Assembly: GCF_041378895.1 (NCBI RefSeq)
Contig: NZ_CP144212.1
Span: forward strand, 3,504,928-3,568,927
DNA length: 64,000 bases
Origin: Dechloromonas sp. ZY10
GTDB lineage: Bacteria; Pseudomonadota; Gammaproteobacteria; Burkholderiales; Rhodocyclaceae
Direction of reading: 5' to 3'
Shown: positions 50,987 through 59,607 of the stretch, piece after piece
How positions within the stretch are numbered: the first letter of the stretch is position 1
Layout of the letters: every line of letters begins with the position of its first letter
Notes under the pieces: model-generated
What the model was told of the DNA's origin: nothing
The model's input: the letters and a program-made list of their open reading frames with translations, nothing else
The model's database searches: none
Translations under genes and position numbers: made by a program

Positions 50987-52194
50987 GGCGCCAGCTTCCG
51001 GATCTGCAGGCCACGCCCGGCAGTATTCCAGAGCAGCCAGGTTGCACCTCGTCCGCGCAGCAACACGGGATCGTCGACTGCCCCCGGATCGCTGGCGATT
51101 TCGGCCGCCGGCGACCAATGCTCGCCACGATCCGCCGAATATTGCCCGACGATGCGGTTGCGCTCGCCGTCGAACTCGCGCCAGACCAGCCAGATCTGCT
51201 CGCCGGCCGCTACCAGCGCCGGGTGGCCGGGTTGCCGGTCGAGGTCTCCGAAAGCGCGCGGCGGCGTCATCCGCTCGCCGTCGATCCGCCGGTAATGCAG
51301 GCCGGGGCTGGCCGCAGCGCCGGTGAACCAGGCCAGGTGGCGTCCTCCCCGGCCATCGACTGCGAGGTCGCCGCCATGATGCGGACAGGCATCGATCTGC
51401 CAGCCATCCTCGCTGGCGCGCAAAGGCTCGCCGGCGACCGGGGCATGGACCCCGGCCAACGCGAAGTCGCGGGTGTTCTTGCCGAAAATATGGCGCCAGA
51501 AAACCAGTGGCTGCCCCTGCTCGTCGACAGCCATGGCCAGCCGGCAGCATTCGCAGGAATGATCGGCCAGCTTGCGATTGCTGAAAGCGGCCTCGCCGTT
51601 ATCCCGCCGTGCGGTATAGATCGCCGCCCCGCGATAGTCTTTGCGCCCCTGACCGTCACGCTTGTCGATCCAGGCCAGAGTGACGCCCTTGGCATCGGCG
51701 AGCATCGCATTGAAGCGGTGAGTGATCGGCTGCCGGTCGTCGTTGACCGTTTCCGGGGTGGTAAAGCTTTGGCCATCATCGTCCGAACGGGCGTAGCGGA
51801 CATGCCCGGCAAAGGGCTGCGGCAAGGCCTGCGTCCAGCTGACGTGCACGCGACCGCCGGCCACCGCAATCCGCGGCCGAGCTTCGCCATCGGCGGAAAT
51901 CAGCTCCGCCACCGGGTTGACCGTGCGCGGCGCACTGAAGCTGGTGCCGGCGTCATCCGAATGGCTGACCTGCAGGTGCCGTCCGACCACCCGTGCCAGC
52001 CACAGCCGGCCCTGCTCGTCGAAGGCAGCGGCAACCGCCAGGCGCGGTGCCTGCTCCTGCCGCTCCTGCCACATTTTGGCCATGCTGTTGGCCGCCGGAG
52101 GATGGCTGGCGCCATCGTGCGCGACTGCCGCCCCGGCCCAGACCAAAGCGGCAGCAAACATTGAAAAAACAATACGCTGGTTCATCCTCACCAT
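50983..52194 (-). CDS. Secreted BNR/sialidase-like beta-propeller protein
   Basis: 403 residues with a signal peptide (MNQRIVFSMFAAALVWAGAAVA) and a His-rich mature start (HDGASHPP). BNR-type repeats are visible (VSHSDDAGTSFSAP, YARSDDDGQSFTTPE, YSADRGEHWSPA), indicating a six-bladed propeller. It has a CECC motif (ADHSCECCRLAMAVD) and several His, plausible for metal binding. Not a true sialidase by the catalytic residues that I can see. Its start overlaps the receptor gene's stop, so the propeller, receptor, thioredoxin and TonB genes form one operon. A role in metal (copper) acquisition is inferred. Confidence 0.7.
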   Translation of the reverse strand: MVRMNQRIVFSMFAAALVWAGAAVAHDGASHPPAANSMAKMWQERQEQAPRLAVAAAFDEQGRLWLARVVGRHLQVSHSDDAGTSFSAPRTVNPVAELISADGEARPRIAVAGGRVHVSWTQALPQPFAGHVRYARSDDDGQSFTTPETVNDDRQPITHRFNAMLADAKGVTLAWIDKRDGQGRKDYRGAAIYTARRDNGEAAFSNRKLADHSCECCRLAMAVDEQGQPLVFWRHIFGKNTRDFALAGVHAPVAGEPLRASEDGWQIDACPHHGGDLAVDGRGGRHLAWFTGAAASPGLHYRRIDGERMTPPRAFGDLDRQPGHPALVAAGEQIWLVWREFDGERNRIVGQYSADRGEHWSPAAEIASDPGAVDDPVLLRGRGATWLLWNTAGRGLQIRKLAP

Positions 52195-54278
52195 TTTGCC
52201 TGAATGCCCAGGGTGAAGGTACGTGGCAGGCCCGGCGCATAGGTTTCGGCACCAGCGGCAACCCCGGTGCTCTCGGCATAACGCTTGTCACCCAGGTTAT
52301 GGACGTTGCCGAACAGGCTCAGGTCACGGCCAAGCGGATAGCTGCCGCGCAGATTGACGATGTCGTGCCCCGGATACTTGACGTTGTTCGCATCATTGGA
52401 CCACCAGCTGCCGAAGTGCAGCCATTCCAGCTGGGCCATGCCGCTCTCGGCCTTGCCCCAGGTCAGGCGGGTATTGGCCAGCACGCGCGGCGCCAGGGCC
52501 ATTTCCTTGCCACTGAAATCGCCGTCCTTGGTCTTCCACTCGCCGTAAGTGTGCTTGGCGTAGGAGAAGGCGCTGTCGATACGCCAGTTGGCCGCCAGTT
52601 GTGCACCTAGGCCGATTTCAATGCCGCGGTGGATGGTCTTGCCGGCGTTGGTCACCGTCGTCGCCTGGGTGACCGGATCCTTGGAACTGAGGATGTCGTC
52701 GGTCTTGGTCATGTAATAGAGCGAGACCTCGTAATTGACCGCGCTGCCGACCCGGCCGCGCAGGCCGGTTTCGTAGCTGTCGACCTTGATCGGCTTGAGG
52801 TTGCGTGCCGCTTCCGCCGCCGCCCGCGCAGCATTGGCGCTGGCCGAGGCTGCCGGCCGGAACAACTGCCCTTCGGACGGGGTGCGGAAAGCGTGGTTGT
52901 AGGCAGCGAAGGCATTCAGGCTATCCGAGAAGGCCCAGGTCGCACCCAGCTTGGGGCTGAGGTGGCGGTAGTCAATATCGGTATCGCCAACCTGACCGTA
53001 GAAGCGACCGCCACCATTCACCGGATTGCCGCCCAACCGGTTGCTGTAGCTGTAATTGACCATGTCGTAGCGCAGACCGGCAGTCAGGCGCAGGCGTTCG
53101 AGCGGCGAAATCTCGCCGTGGATGTAGGGCGAAATCCCGTTGTAGGTCACGTCGTAGTCATACACCCGGGCACCCCGGGTATAGGCGGTGTAGTAGTCGC
53201 CGCGCCGCGTGGTGGTAATGCTGTCCTCCTTGCGGCTGCCCGGACTGTGGTCGAGGTCAACGCCGACGATCAGACGCGCGCGCAAGGGCAGGAAATCCTG
53301 GCGATACTTAACCAGCGCACCAAACGACTGGTTCTCGGTGGTATAGCGGGTCGGATCGTAGCCGAGCGACCAGTTGGCCAGCAAATCCATCGAGTTGTAG
53401 CGGTAGTAGGGGGTGATGCTCAGCAACGAACCGTTGCCTTCCTTCTCGTAAGCGGTCGACAGGCGGAAAGCCTGAACCCGGCGCAAGGAGATCGGCGTGT
53501 AGTTGGCCTTGGGATTGTTCAGGTAATCGTTGCGCGAAATCGCCGAGCTACCGGCAGTTTCCTGATCGATATTGGAAAAGGTGGCGACCGTTTTCAGCAC
53601 CGCGTCGTCGCCAATCGCGCTATCGACCCGAACCGTGCCGCTCTGGCGGTCGTAGGCGGTCTTGTCGCGCCAGCCATCGGTATGGCTGAGATTAAGATCG
53701 GCGCGCACGGCGTGATCGCCGAAGCTGTTGCCGCCGCTGACCAAGGCCCGCCGCCAGCCGTAGGAACCGGCCTCGAACGAACCCTCGGCCTCGGCCTGGG
53801 TCGGCGGCCTGCGGGTCAGCACGTTGACCACCCCACCGATCGCGTCCGAGCCGTAGAGCGCGCTGCCCGGGCCTTTGCTGACCTCGATCCCGCCAGCCAT
53901 CGGCAGGTTCACCTCGTAGAGTGCGTTATGGTTGAAAAAGCCGGTCGACCGTGTCGGAATGCCGTCTTCGAGATAAAGGTAAACCGGACTGGTGTTCAAG
54001 GGCTGGCGGATTGCCGTCTGATGGCCCTCGCCGCCGGTCACGTTAACCCAGACGCCGGGCACCTGGCCCATGATCTCGGAAGGATGCGAGGGCTTGACCT
54101 CGCGCAGCGCCTTTTCCTTGATCACCCCGACCGAGGCCGGCGTTTCGGAAACCAGTTGCCCCTCGCGAGTGGCGGTGACAGTCACCTCGCCCAGTGCCTG
54201 GTCGGCGGCAAGAACGGTCAGCGGCGAGAAAGCCGCGAGCAAGGCAAGAAAAATCGGTGTACGGGTGGGCATGTGCAT
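52188..54278 (-). CDS. TonB-dependent outer-membrane receptor
   Basis: 696 residues: signal peptide, TonB box region (LGEVTVTATREG), plug domain (VGVIKEKALREVKPSHPSEIMGQVPGVWVNVTGGEGHQTAIRQ..., GSALYGSDAIGGVVNVLTRRP) and 22-stranded barrel ending in aromatic W (FTLGIQAKW). The ligand is unknown; its operon with the propeller protein suggests a metal or metal chelate. The start is the first of two close ATGs. Upstream lie an FNR-type box and a palindromic promoter shared with the next receptor gene. Confidence 0.9.
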   Translation of the reverse strand: MHMPTRTPIFLALLAAFSPLTVLAADQALGEVTVTATREGQLVSETPASVGVIKEKALREVKPSHPSEIMGQVPGVWVNVTGGEGHQTAIRQPLNTSPVYLYLEDGIPTRSTGFFNHNALYEVNLPMAGGIEVSKGPGSALYGSDAIGGVVNVLTRRPPTQAEAEGSFEAGSYGWRRALVSGGNSFGDHAVRADLNLSHTDGWRDKTAYDRQSGTVRVDSAIGDDAVLKTVATFSNIDQETAGSSAISRNDYLNNPKANYTPISLRRVQAFRLSTAYEKEGNGSLLSITPYYRYNSMDLLANWSLGYDPTRYTTENQSFGALVKYRQDFLPLRARLIVGVDLDHSPGSRKEDSITTTRRGDYYTAYTRGARVYDYDVTYNGISPYIHGEISPLERLRLTAGLRYDMVNYSYSNRLGGNPVNGGGRFYGQVGDTDIDYRHLSPKLGATWAFSDSLNAFAAYNHAFRTPSEGQLFRPAASASANAARAAAEAARNLKPIKVDSYETGLRGRVGSAVNYEVSLYYMTKTDDILSSKDPVTQATTVTNAGKTIHRGIEIGLGAQLAANWRIDSAFSYAKHTYGEWKTKDGDFSGKEMALAPRVLANTRLTWGKAESGMAQLEWLHFGSWWSNDANNVKYPGHDIVNLRGSYPLGRDLSLFGNVHNLGDKRYAESTGVAAGAETYAPGLPRTFTLGIQAKW

Positions 54279-54291
54279 GATTGAGCCGGTT

Positions 54292-54305
54292 TTGATTTAT
54301 ATCAA
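54292..54305 (-). promoter_or_regulatory. FNR/DNR-type box beside the 696-aa receptor gene
   Basis: TTGATTTATATCAA is a perfect TTGAT-N4-ATCAA palindrome ending 14 nt before the ATG, that is, downstream of the predicted transcription start. At that position a bound regulator would block transcription rather than activate it. Confidence 0.6.
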
Positions 54306-54337
54306 AAATTTCTTATGAAACAACTAATTAGGTCTGG

Positions 54338-54382
54338 ATCATAAGGAGCCGGTGCAACTTGCGGAATGCGACAAATTGTCGC
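54338..54382 (-). promoter_or_regulatory. Promoter with GCGACA-N3-TGTCGC palindrome over the -35 region
   Basis: GCGACAAATTGTCGC (54368-54382) lies exactly 90 nt upstream of the start codon. A TATGAT -10 box (minus strand, 54343-54338) follows with no good -35. The palindrome centre is near -44, typical for an activator overlapping -35, or for a repressor. Confidence 0.5.
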
Positions 54383-54414
54383 GGTCGACCGTGGCAGAGG
54401 GAAAAAATGAAAAA

Positions 54415-54439
54415 GGCATGCACGGAAGCCGCGCATGCC
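54415..54439 (-). terminator. Terminator of the copper-receptor gene
   Basis: Stem GGCATGC / GCATGCC with an 11-base loop, followed on the minus strand by TTTTTCATTTTTT; it lies 21 nt past the receptor's stop. Confidence 0.8.
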
Positions 54440-54459
54440 TCGAAAAAAGCCCTTTTAAA

Positions 54460-56730
54460 TCAGAACTTGACGTTCATCCCCAGATAGAAGGAACGGCCCA
54501 TGCCGGGCACCGCGTAACCGGCTGGTGGGGCACTGGTGCTGGCCCAGGTATTGGTCGTGCCGCCCAGCGACATGGTCCGGCCCTGGCCGATGTAGGCACC
54601 GCCCAGCGGATGGTAGTAGAACTTGTCGAGCAGGTTTTCGATCCCGAAATCGACCCGGACATTCTTCCATTCGTAGCTGCTACGCAGGTTGAGCAGGCCG
54701 TAACCCGGCGTCTTGACCTCGCCACGGACCCGCGACACATCATCCTTGGCACTGACCAACTGGCTTTCCAGAGTATTGGTCCAGCCGCCCAGCTTTTGTT
54801 CGAGCGCGAAGCGGGCATTCAGCGGCATCATGTTGTAGAGATGCTCGCCGGTATCGCGGTTCTTGCCATTGACGTAGGACAGGTTGCCGCGCAGGCTGAA
54901 ACTGCCAAGCCCGGCCACCTGGCCGAGGGCAGCAAAGCCGGAGAGGTCGAGGCCGTAAATCCGGGCTTCCTGATTGATCAGGCGCAGGTAGTTGTACTGC
55001 CCCGGCACGCAAGCACGGACCGAACTGGCGCAAGTCGCATCGATGTAGTTTTCAACCAGGCTGTAATACGGCGTCAGACGCATCCCCCAGACGCTGCGCG
55101 CGGCGTCGTGCCAGTCGGCGGTAAAGCTGACGGTATGGGCGACTTCCGGCTTGAGGTCGAGATTGCCGACATAGCCGTTGCCGTCGTTGACCCAGTTGTT
55201 CATGGTCATCGCCATCATCCCGGACGACCAGGTGTAGCGCTCGTAGAGGCTGGGCGAGCGGGTCTTGCGCGAATAGCCGCCCTCGTAGGTCTGCCGGGCG
55301 CTGGCGACGTAGCGGGCGAGCGCACTCAAGTCGAGGTTGTGGTCGCTGCGTGAACGATCGGCGGCGTTGAAGCGGGCCGCATCGCCGGCATAGGTCGCCG
55401 AGGTGTTATAGCCCTGGACCGTGCCGGTATCCATGCTCACCCGGCTGGCGCGCAGGCCAAGCAGGGTTTGCCAGGCCGGCGTCCAGTTGGCTTCCCATTC
55501 GCCGAACAGGTCGGCCCGGTCGCGCCGGGCATTGTTGAGGTTCTGGAAGGTGTTGGGGAACATCCCGCCGGTCTTGTTGCCGAGCGCATCGAAGCCGAAT
55601 GACGCCGGCCACCAGTCGCTCAGGCGGTAATGCTGGTAGTCGCCGCCGACGCGCAGCAGGTCGCGTTCGGACAAGGGAATCTCGGCCTTAACGCGAACTC
55701 CGGTGTTTTTGCCCTCGGTTTCCATCGGCATGCCGGGAATCATCACCGGGTTGGTCGTCGCCCCATACCAGTAGAGTTTGTCGTCGAGGAAGTCCATCTT
55801 GTGCCGGGTCCGCTCGTTGTAGGCGCGGGCTTCCAGCTTGCCCCAGGCGAACTGGCCGGTATAACCGAGATTGAACTGGGCGCTGACGTTCTCGGTCATG
55901 TCCATGTGCTGATTGGGAAAGCCCTGGTGCGGAATGAACTGGTATCCGAGCTTGAGATCGAGCAGATGGTTGTCGTGACGATGGGCCAGCGCCAGTTGAT
56001 GGTTCTCGGTCCGGAACGATGATGAAGCCACCATGTCGCCGGGAATGTAGCGGGTACCGCTACGGGTCAGCACGGCATTGGCATCGGGCTTGAAGGCACG
56101 GGCGGCACGGTAGTTGGCCGATTCGGCAGTAGACCCGGAATAACGCAGGCTCCAGCTTTCGTTGGCCAGCGTGGCGCTGGCATTGACCCCGTGGGCATCG
56201 CCGTTGGAACGGTAATACGCGCCCAGTTCGCCGCTCACCAGCGGCGCCGATGCATCACTGGCAAAACGCGGGGCCGGCGATTTGACAACAATCGCGCTGC
56301 CCAGGCTGTCGCCACCGACGCTAACCGGCGCGACGCCGGAGTACAGTTTGACCTCGCCGACATTGCTCGGATCGATGTAGGACAAGGGCGGGTTCATGTG
56401 ATTGGCGCAGGCCGAAATCAGGTCCATGCCATCAACCTGGATGCGCAGGCGGTCGTCACCCAGGCCATTGACCATCGGCAAGCTGGAAACCCCGCCGGCG
56501 CCCTGCAAGGAAACGCCGGGCAAATCGCGCAGCAGGTTGGCGCTATCCGGGTTGCCGGTACGCAACGGCAGCAGCTGGCTGGCTCCAAGGCCAGGCGCCG
56601 CAGGCAGGTCACGATATTTACCGGCAGTAACCACCACATCGGCAAGCTGCCCACCCGCCTGGGCAAACAGCGAAGAGGAAAATGCCAGACCGACAGCCAG
56701 CGCCAACGGTGAAGGCGACAATTGTTTCAT
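54460..56730 (-). CDS. TonB-dependent copper receptor, OprC/NosA family
   Basis: 756 residues: signal peptide, TonB box (ADVVVTAGKYRDL), plug and barrel ending MNVKF. The OprC/NosA signature is clear: DGMDLISACANHMNPPLSYIDPSNVGEVKLYSGVAPVSVGGDSLGS. The CxxxM of ACANHM corresponds to the Cu-binding Cys/Met pair of OprC. It is expected to import copper, as needed for nitrous oxide reductase or cytochrome oxidases. GTGGAG precedes the ATG at 56730. It has the same promoter layout as the neighbouring receptor gene. Confidence 0.88.
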   Translation of the reverse strand: MKQLSPSPLALAVGLAFSSSLFAQAGGQLADVVVTAGKYRDLPAAPGLGASQLLPLRTGNPDSANLLRDLPGVSLQGAGGVSSLPMVNGLGDDRLRIQVDGMDLISACANHMNPPLSYIDPSNVGEVKLYSGVAPVSVGGDSLGSAIVVKSPAPRFASDASAPLVSGELGAYYRSNGDAHGVNASATLANESWSLRYSGSTAESANYRAARAFKPDANAVLTRSGTRYIPGDMVASSSFRTENHQLALAHRHDNHLLDLKLGYQFIPHQGFPNQHMDMTENVSAQFNLGYTGQFAWGKLEARAYNERTRHKMDFLDDKLYWYGATTNPVMIPGMPMETEGKNTGVRVKAEIPLSERDLLRVGGDYQHYRLSDWWPASFGFDALGNKTGGMFPNTFQNLNNARRDRADLFGEWEANWTPAWQTLLGLRASRVSMDTGTVQGYNTSATYAGDAARFNAADRSRSDHNLDLSALARYVASARQTYEGGYSRKTRSPSLYERYTWSSGMMAMTMNNWVNDGNGYVGNLDLKPEVAHTVSFTADWHDAARSVWGMRLTPYYSLVENYIDATCASSVRACVPGQYNYLRLINQEARIYGLDLSGFAALGQVAGLGSFSLRGNLSYVNGKNRDTGEHLYNMMPLNARFALEQKLGGWTNTLESQLVSAKDDVSRVRGEVKTPGYGLLNLRSSYEWKNVRVDFGIENLLDKFYYHPLGGAYIGQGRTMSLGGTTNTWASTSAPPAGYAVPGMGRSFYLGMNVKF

Positions 56731-56744
56731 ACTCCACACCCCAA

Positions 56745-56758
56745 TTGATATTGATCAA
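56745..56758 (-). promoter_or_regulatory. FNR/DNR-type box beside the copper-receptor gene
   Basis: TTGATATTGATCAA, a perfect TTGAT-N4-ATCAA palindrome, ends 15 nt before the ATG, the same place as the box at 54292. Confidence 0.6.
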
Positions 56759-56789
56759 AAGCTCTTTTTCAACAAGAACTTGGGGGTGG

Positions 56790-56834
56790 ATGATAGGGCG
56801 CCGGCCAGACCGGCGGAATGTGGCAAATTGTCGC
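56790..56834 (-). promoter_or_regulatory. Promoter with GNGNCA-N3-TGTCGC palindrome over the -35 region
   Basis: GTGGCAAATTGTCGC (56820-56834) is exactly 90 nt upstream of the start codon, and a TATCAT -10 box (minus strand, 56795-56790) is at the same distance as in the promoter at 54338. The sequences between also share CCGGC and ATCCA blocks. Confidence 0.5.
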
Positions 56835-56911
56835 GGTCGACCGTGAAAAAGTGAAAAAAACTCTACCAACAGCTTCGACCTGCCGGCGATAACCAGCCAA
56901 CCGGCCGCTAC

Positions 56912-58654
56912 TCAGGCATTCAGTTTTTCCAGCGCCTCGGCGATCTTGACCGGCTCTTCGAGCCGCAGCAGGCGACGGACGTGCGGCACCAGTTCGCTGC
57001 AATCGGCCTTGAGCACGCGATCCTTGACCTTGAGGATCTGCGACGGGTGCATCGAGAAAATGCGCAGGCCCATGCCCAGCAGCAAGCGAGTCAGCTTCGG
57101 ATCACCGGCCATTTCGCCGCACAGCGAGACCGGGATGCCGACCTTTTCGGCGCTGGCCAGCGTATGCGCGATCAGCATCAGCACTGCCGGGTGCAGCGGG
57201 TCGTAGAGGCTGGCAACCTGCTCGTCGGAGCGATCGATTGCCAGCGTGTACTGGATCAGGTCGTTGGTCCCGATCGACAGGAAGTTGAGCCGGCGCAGGA
57301 ACAGATTGACCGCCAGCGCCGCTGCCGGAATCTCAATCATCCCGCCGACCTGGATATGCTCGTCGAAGACTGCCTTTTCGGCACGCAGCGAAGCCTTCGC
57401 CTGTTCCAGCGCGGCCAGCGTCTGGTCAATCTCATGCGCGTGCGCCAGCATCGGGATCAGCAGCTTGATCGGCCCGTATTTCGAAGCGCGCAGGATCGCC
57501 CGCAACTGGGTCTGGAACATCCGCGGCTCGGCCAGCGACAGGCGGATCGCCCGCCGCCCGAGCGCCGGGTTGGTTTTCACCCGGTCGCCGAAAGTGCCTT
57601 CCGGACGCAGATCCTTGTCGGCACCAAGGTCGAAGGTGCGGATCGTGACCGGCCGCCCGGCCATGCCCTTGACCACCTTTTTGTAGGCTTCGAACTGCTC
57701 GTTCTCGTCGGGCATGTCGCCACGGTTGAGGAACAGGAACTCGGTCCGGAACAGGCCGATACCCTCGGCACCGGCCGCCAGCGCCGGCGGAACGTCGCCC
57801 GGCAACTCGATATTGGCGTGCAGCGCGACCTCGATTTCGTCGATGGTTTCGGTTTTGGCCGTCTTCAGCCGCTTGAGCTTGCTGGCTTCAAGCTCGATCT
57901 GCTCCTTGCGCAGCTGGTACTCTTCAAGCACCCGCAGATCGGGATTGACGATAACCACGCCGCGATTGCCATCGATGATCAATGCTTCGCCATCGCGGAT
58001 CAGGCCGCGCGCATTCTCCAGCCCGAGCACCGCCGGAATCGCCATGCTGCGGGCAAGGATCGCGGTATGCGAGGTGGCGCCGCCAACATCGGTGATGAAG
58101 GAGGCGAAACGATGCTCCTTGAAATTGATCACGTCGGCCGGCGACAAGTCATGGGCGACGACGATCAGGTTTTCTTCCTTGATCCCCTTATTGCCCTTGG
58201 TCACCGTCCGCGCCGGATGGCCGAGCAATTCCTTGATCACCCGCTCGACCACCTGAACCACGTCGAACTTGCGTTCACGCAGATAAGGATCATCGAACTG
58301 CTCGAACTGGGCGACCAGGTGCTCCATCTGCTGCACCAACGCCCACTCGGCATTGCAGCGGCGTTCGCGGATGATCTCGCGCGGCTTTTCCGCCAGTTCC
58401 GGATCTTCAAGGAACATCCGGTGGATATCGATAAAGGCGCCGAGTTCGGCCGGCGCGTTGCCGGTGCTGCCCTTCATCGTCTCCAGTTCGCTTTTCGCTG
58501 CCAGGATCGCCGTATCGAAACGGGCAATTTCCTTCTCCACCATCCGCGGAGCAATGGTCAGATGCGCGACTTCCAGCGTCGCGTGCGACATCAGCATGGC
58601 CCGCCCGATGGCGATGCCGCCGGAAACTCCCAGACCGTGCAGCGTAAAGCTCAT
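56912..58654 (-). CDS. ptsI: PTS enzyme I
   Basis: 580 residues, the usual size. The phosphorylated histidine is H196 in GGATSHTAILARS; the PEP-binding barrel follows with GIGLFRTEFLFLN, RTFDLGADKD and SLCGEMAGDPKL. It transfers phosphate from PEP to HPr. Encoded after HPr and the EIIA-Man-type protein; no EIIB, C or D gene is nearby, so this is probably a regulatory PTS as in many Betaproteobacteria. Confidence 0.94.
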   Translation of the reverse strand: MSFTLHGLGVSGGIAIGRAMLMSHATLEVAHLTIAPRMVEKEIARFDTAILAAKSELETMKGSTGNAPAELGAFIDIHRMFLEDPELAEKPREIIRERRCNAEWALVQQMEHLVAQFEQFDDPYLRERKFDVVQVVERVIKELLGHPARTVTKGNKGIKEENLIVVAHDLSPADVINFKEHRFASFITDVGGATSHTAILARSMAIPAVLGLENARGLIRDGEALIIDGNRGVVIVNPDLRVLEEYQLRKEQIELEASKLKRLKTAKTETIDEIEVALHANIELPGDVPPALAAGAEGIGLFRTEFLFLNRGDMPDENEQFEAYKKVVKGMAGRPVTIRTFDLGADKDLRPEGTFGDRVKTNPALGRRAIRLSLAEPRMFQTQLRAILRASKYGPIKLLIPMLAHAHEIDQTLAALEQAKASLRAEKAVFDEHIQVGGMIEIPAAALAVNLFLRRLNFLSIGTNDLIQYTLAIDRSDEQVASLYDPLHPAVLMLIAHTLASAEKVGIPVSLCGEMAGDPKLTRLLLGMGLRIFSMHPSQILKVKDRVLKADCSELVPHVRRLLRLEEPVKIAEALEKLNA

Positions 58655-58660
58655 GGCGAC

Positions 58661-58930
58661 TTACTCTCCTTCGCCGAAATAGTCGGCAATCAGCGCAAGC
58701 AGGGCTTCCATCGCCTCGGCCTCGTCGGTGCCGTCGGTTTCCAGGGTCACCTTCGAACCCTTGCCGGCCGCCAGCATCATCACGCCCATGATGCTCTTGG
58801 CGTTGATCCGGCGACTGCCCTTGGCCATCCAGACCTCGCACTGGAACTTGCCGGCGAGTTGGGTGAGTTTGGCGGAAGCACGGGCATGCAGCCCGAGTTT
58901 GTTGATGATTTCGGTTTCGCGGGTCAGCAT
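58661..58930 (-). CDS. ptsH: Phosphocarrier protein HPr
   Basis: 89 residues. The phosphorylated His15 is in INKLGLHARAS, and Ser46 in NAKSIMGVMML matches the HPr kinase site. It lies 3 nt after the EIIA gene and 6 nt before ptsI. Confidence 0.95.
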   Translation of the reverse strand: MLTRETEIINKLGLHARASAKLTQLAGKFQCEVWMAKGSRRINAKSIMGVMMLAAGKGSKVTLETDGTDEAEAMEALLALIADYFGEGE

Positions 58931-58933
58931 CGG

Positions 58934-59323
58934 TCAATGATCCAGCATGTTGATAACGCCGTCGCGGCCACCATCGCGGGCGCGGATCAGCAGAGTTTCC
59001 ATTCCCTTGTCGCGGTAGGTCAGCGCGCGCAGCAGCATCGGCAGGTTAACCCCGGCCAGGCCCTCGACATGGCCGGGTTGCAGCAGCTTGAAAGCCAGAT
59101 TGGCCGGGCTGGCACCGAAAATATCGGTCAACACCAACGCACCGTCACCTTCATTGACCAGTGCCAGCGTCTTCTGGGCCAGCGGCAACAGGTCGAGCGG
59201 GTCGTCCTGAGCCGCCACGCCAAGCTGGTAGAGCAAGGGCGGACGTTTATTGAGGACATGGCAAGCGTTCTGCACCAGCGCTTCGCCATAACTTCCGTGG
59301 GTAATCAGCAAAATTCCAATCAT
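58934..59323 (-). CDS. PTS EIIA component, mannose/fructose family
   Basis: 129 residues of the PTS EIIA-Man fold: MIGILLITHGSYGEAL with the phosphorylated His9, LVLTDIFGASPANLA and VNLPMLLRAL. With HPr and EI but without a sugar permease, it probably signals nitrogen or carbon status instead of transporting sugar. Confidence 0.9.
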   Translation of the reverse strand: MIGILLITHGSYGEALVQNACHVLNKRPPLLYQLGVAAQDDPLDLLPLAQKTLALVNEGDGALVLTDIFGASPANLAFKLLQPGHVEGLAGVNLPMLLRALTYRDKGMETLLIRARDGGRDGVINMLDH

Positions 59324-59442
59324 GCGGAGGATTCTAACCCAAGCCCTGCCGCTTGCACTGCTGCGGCATTGCAGGAAAACCTGTACGGCTGCCGGCTTCC
59401 ATCTGCGCGGAAAAAAACAATCAGCATTTTTTCTAATTTTGA

Positions 59443-59454
59443 CGGTCGACCGTG
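59443..59454. repeat. Isolated GGTCGACCGTG site upstream of the PTS genes
   Basis: GACGGTCGACCGTGAAAA within an AT-rich stretch about 120 bp upstream of the EIIA gene. It repeats the half-palindrome seen at 48992 and 56835. The 59324-59572 interval holds no gene that I can support; it must contain the PTS promoter. Confidence 0.45.
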
Positions 59455-59572
59455 AAAATGCCTGAGTTTTGCAAAAATCTTTTCTCGTCGTACAAAAAAA
59501 CAGAAAAAAGTTCAGTAAACAGTCAAGAATCAGGCAAAAAGCAGATTGCTACACGTTGTTGCAAACCGTTAC

Positions 59573-59601
59573 TTGAAATCGGCCGGCGCCACCCTTATCT
59601 T
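59573..59601 (+). promoter_or_regulatory. Sigma-70 promoter of a candidate small RNA
   Basis: TTGAAA and TATCTT separated by 17 bp match the -35 and -10 consensus well. No open reading frame follows on this strand, but a terminator does at 59671. Confidence 0.6.
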
Positions 59602-59607
59602 CTGTCC

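Noticed and set aside
56981..59455. An 824-codon plus-strand frame opposite ptsI-ptsH-EIIA
   Set aside because: Antisense shadow across three recognised PTS genes; no protein features.
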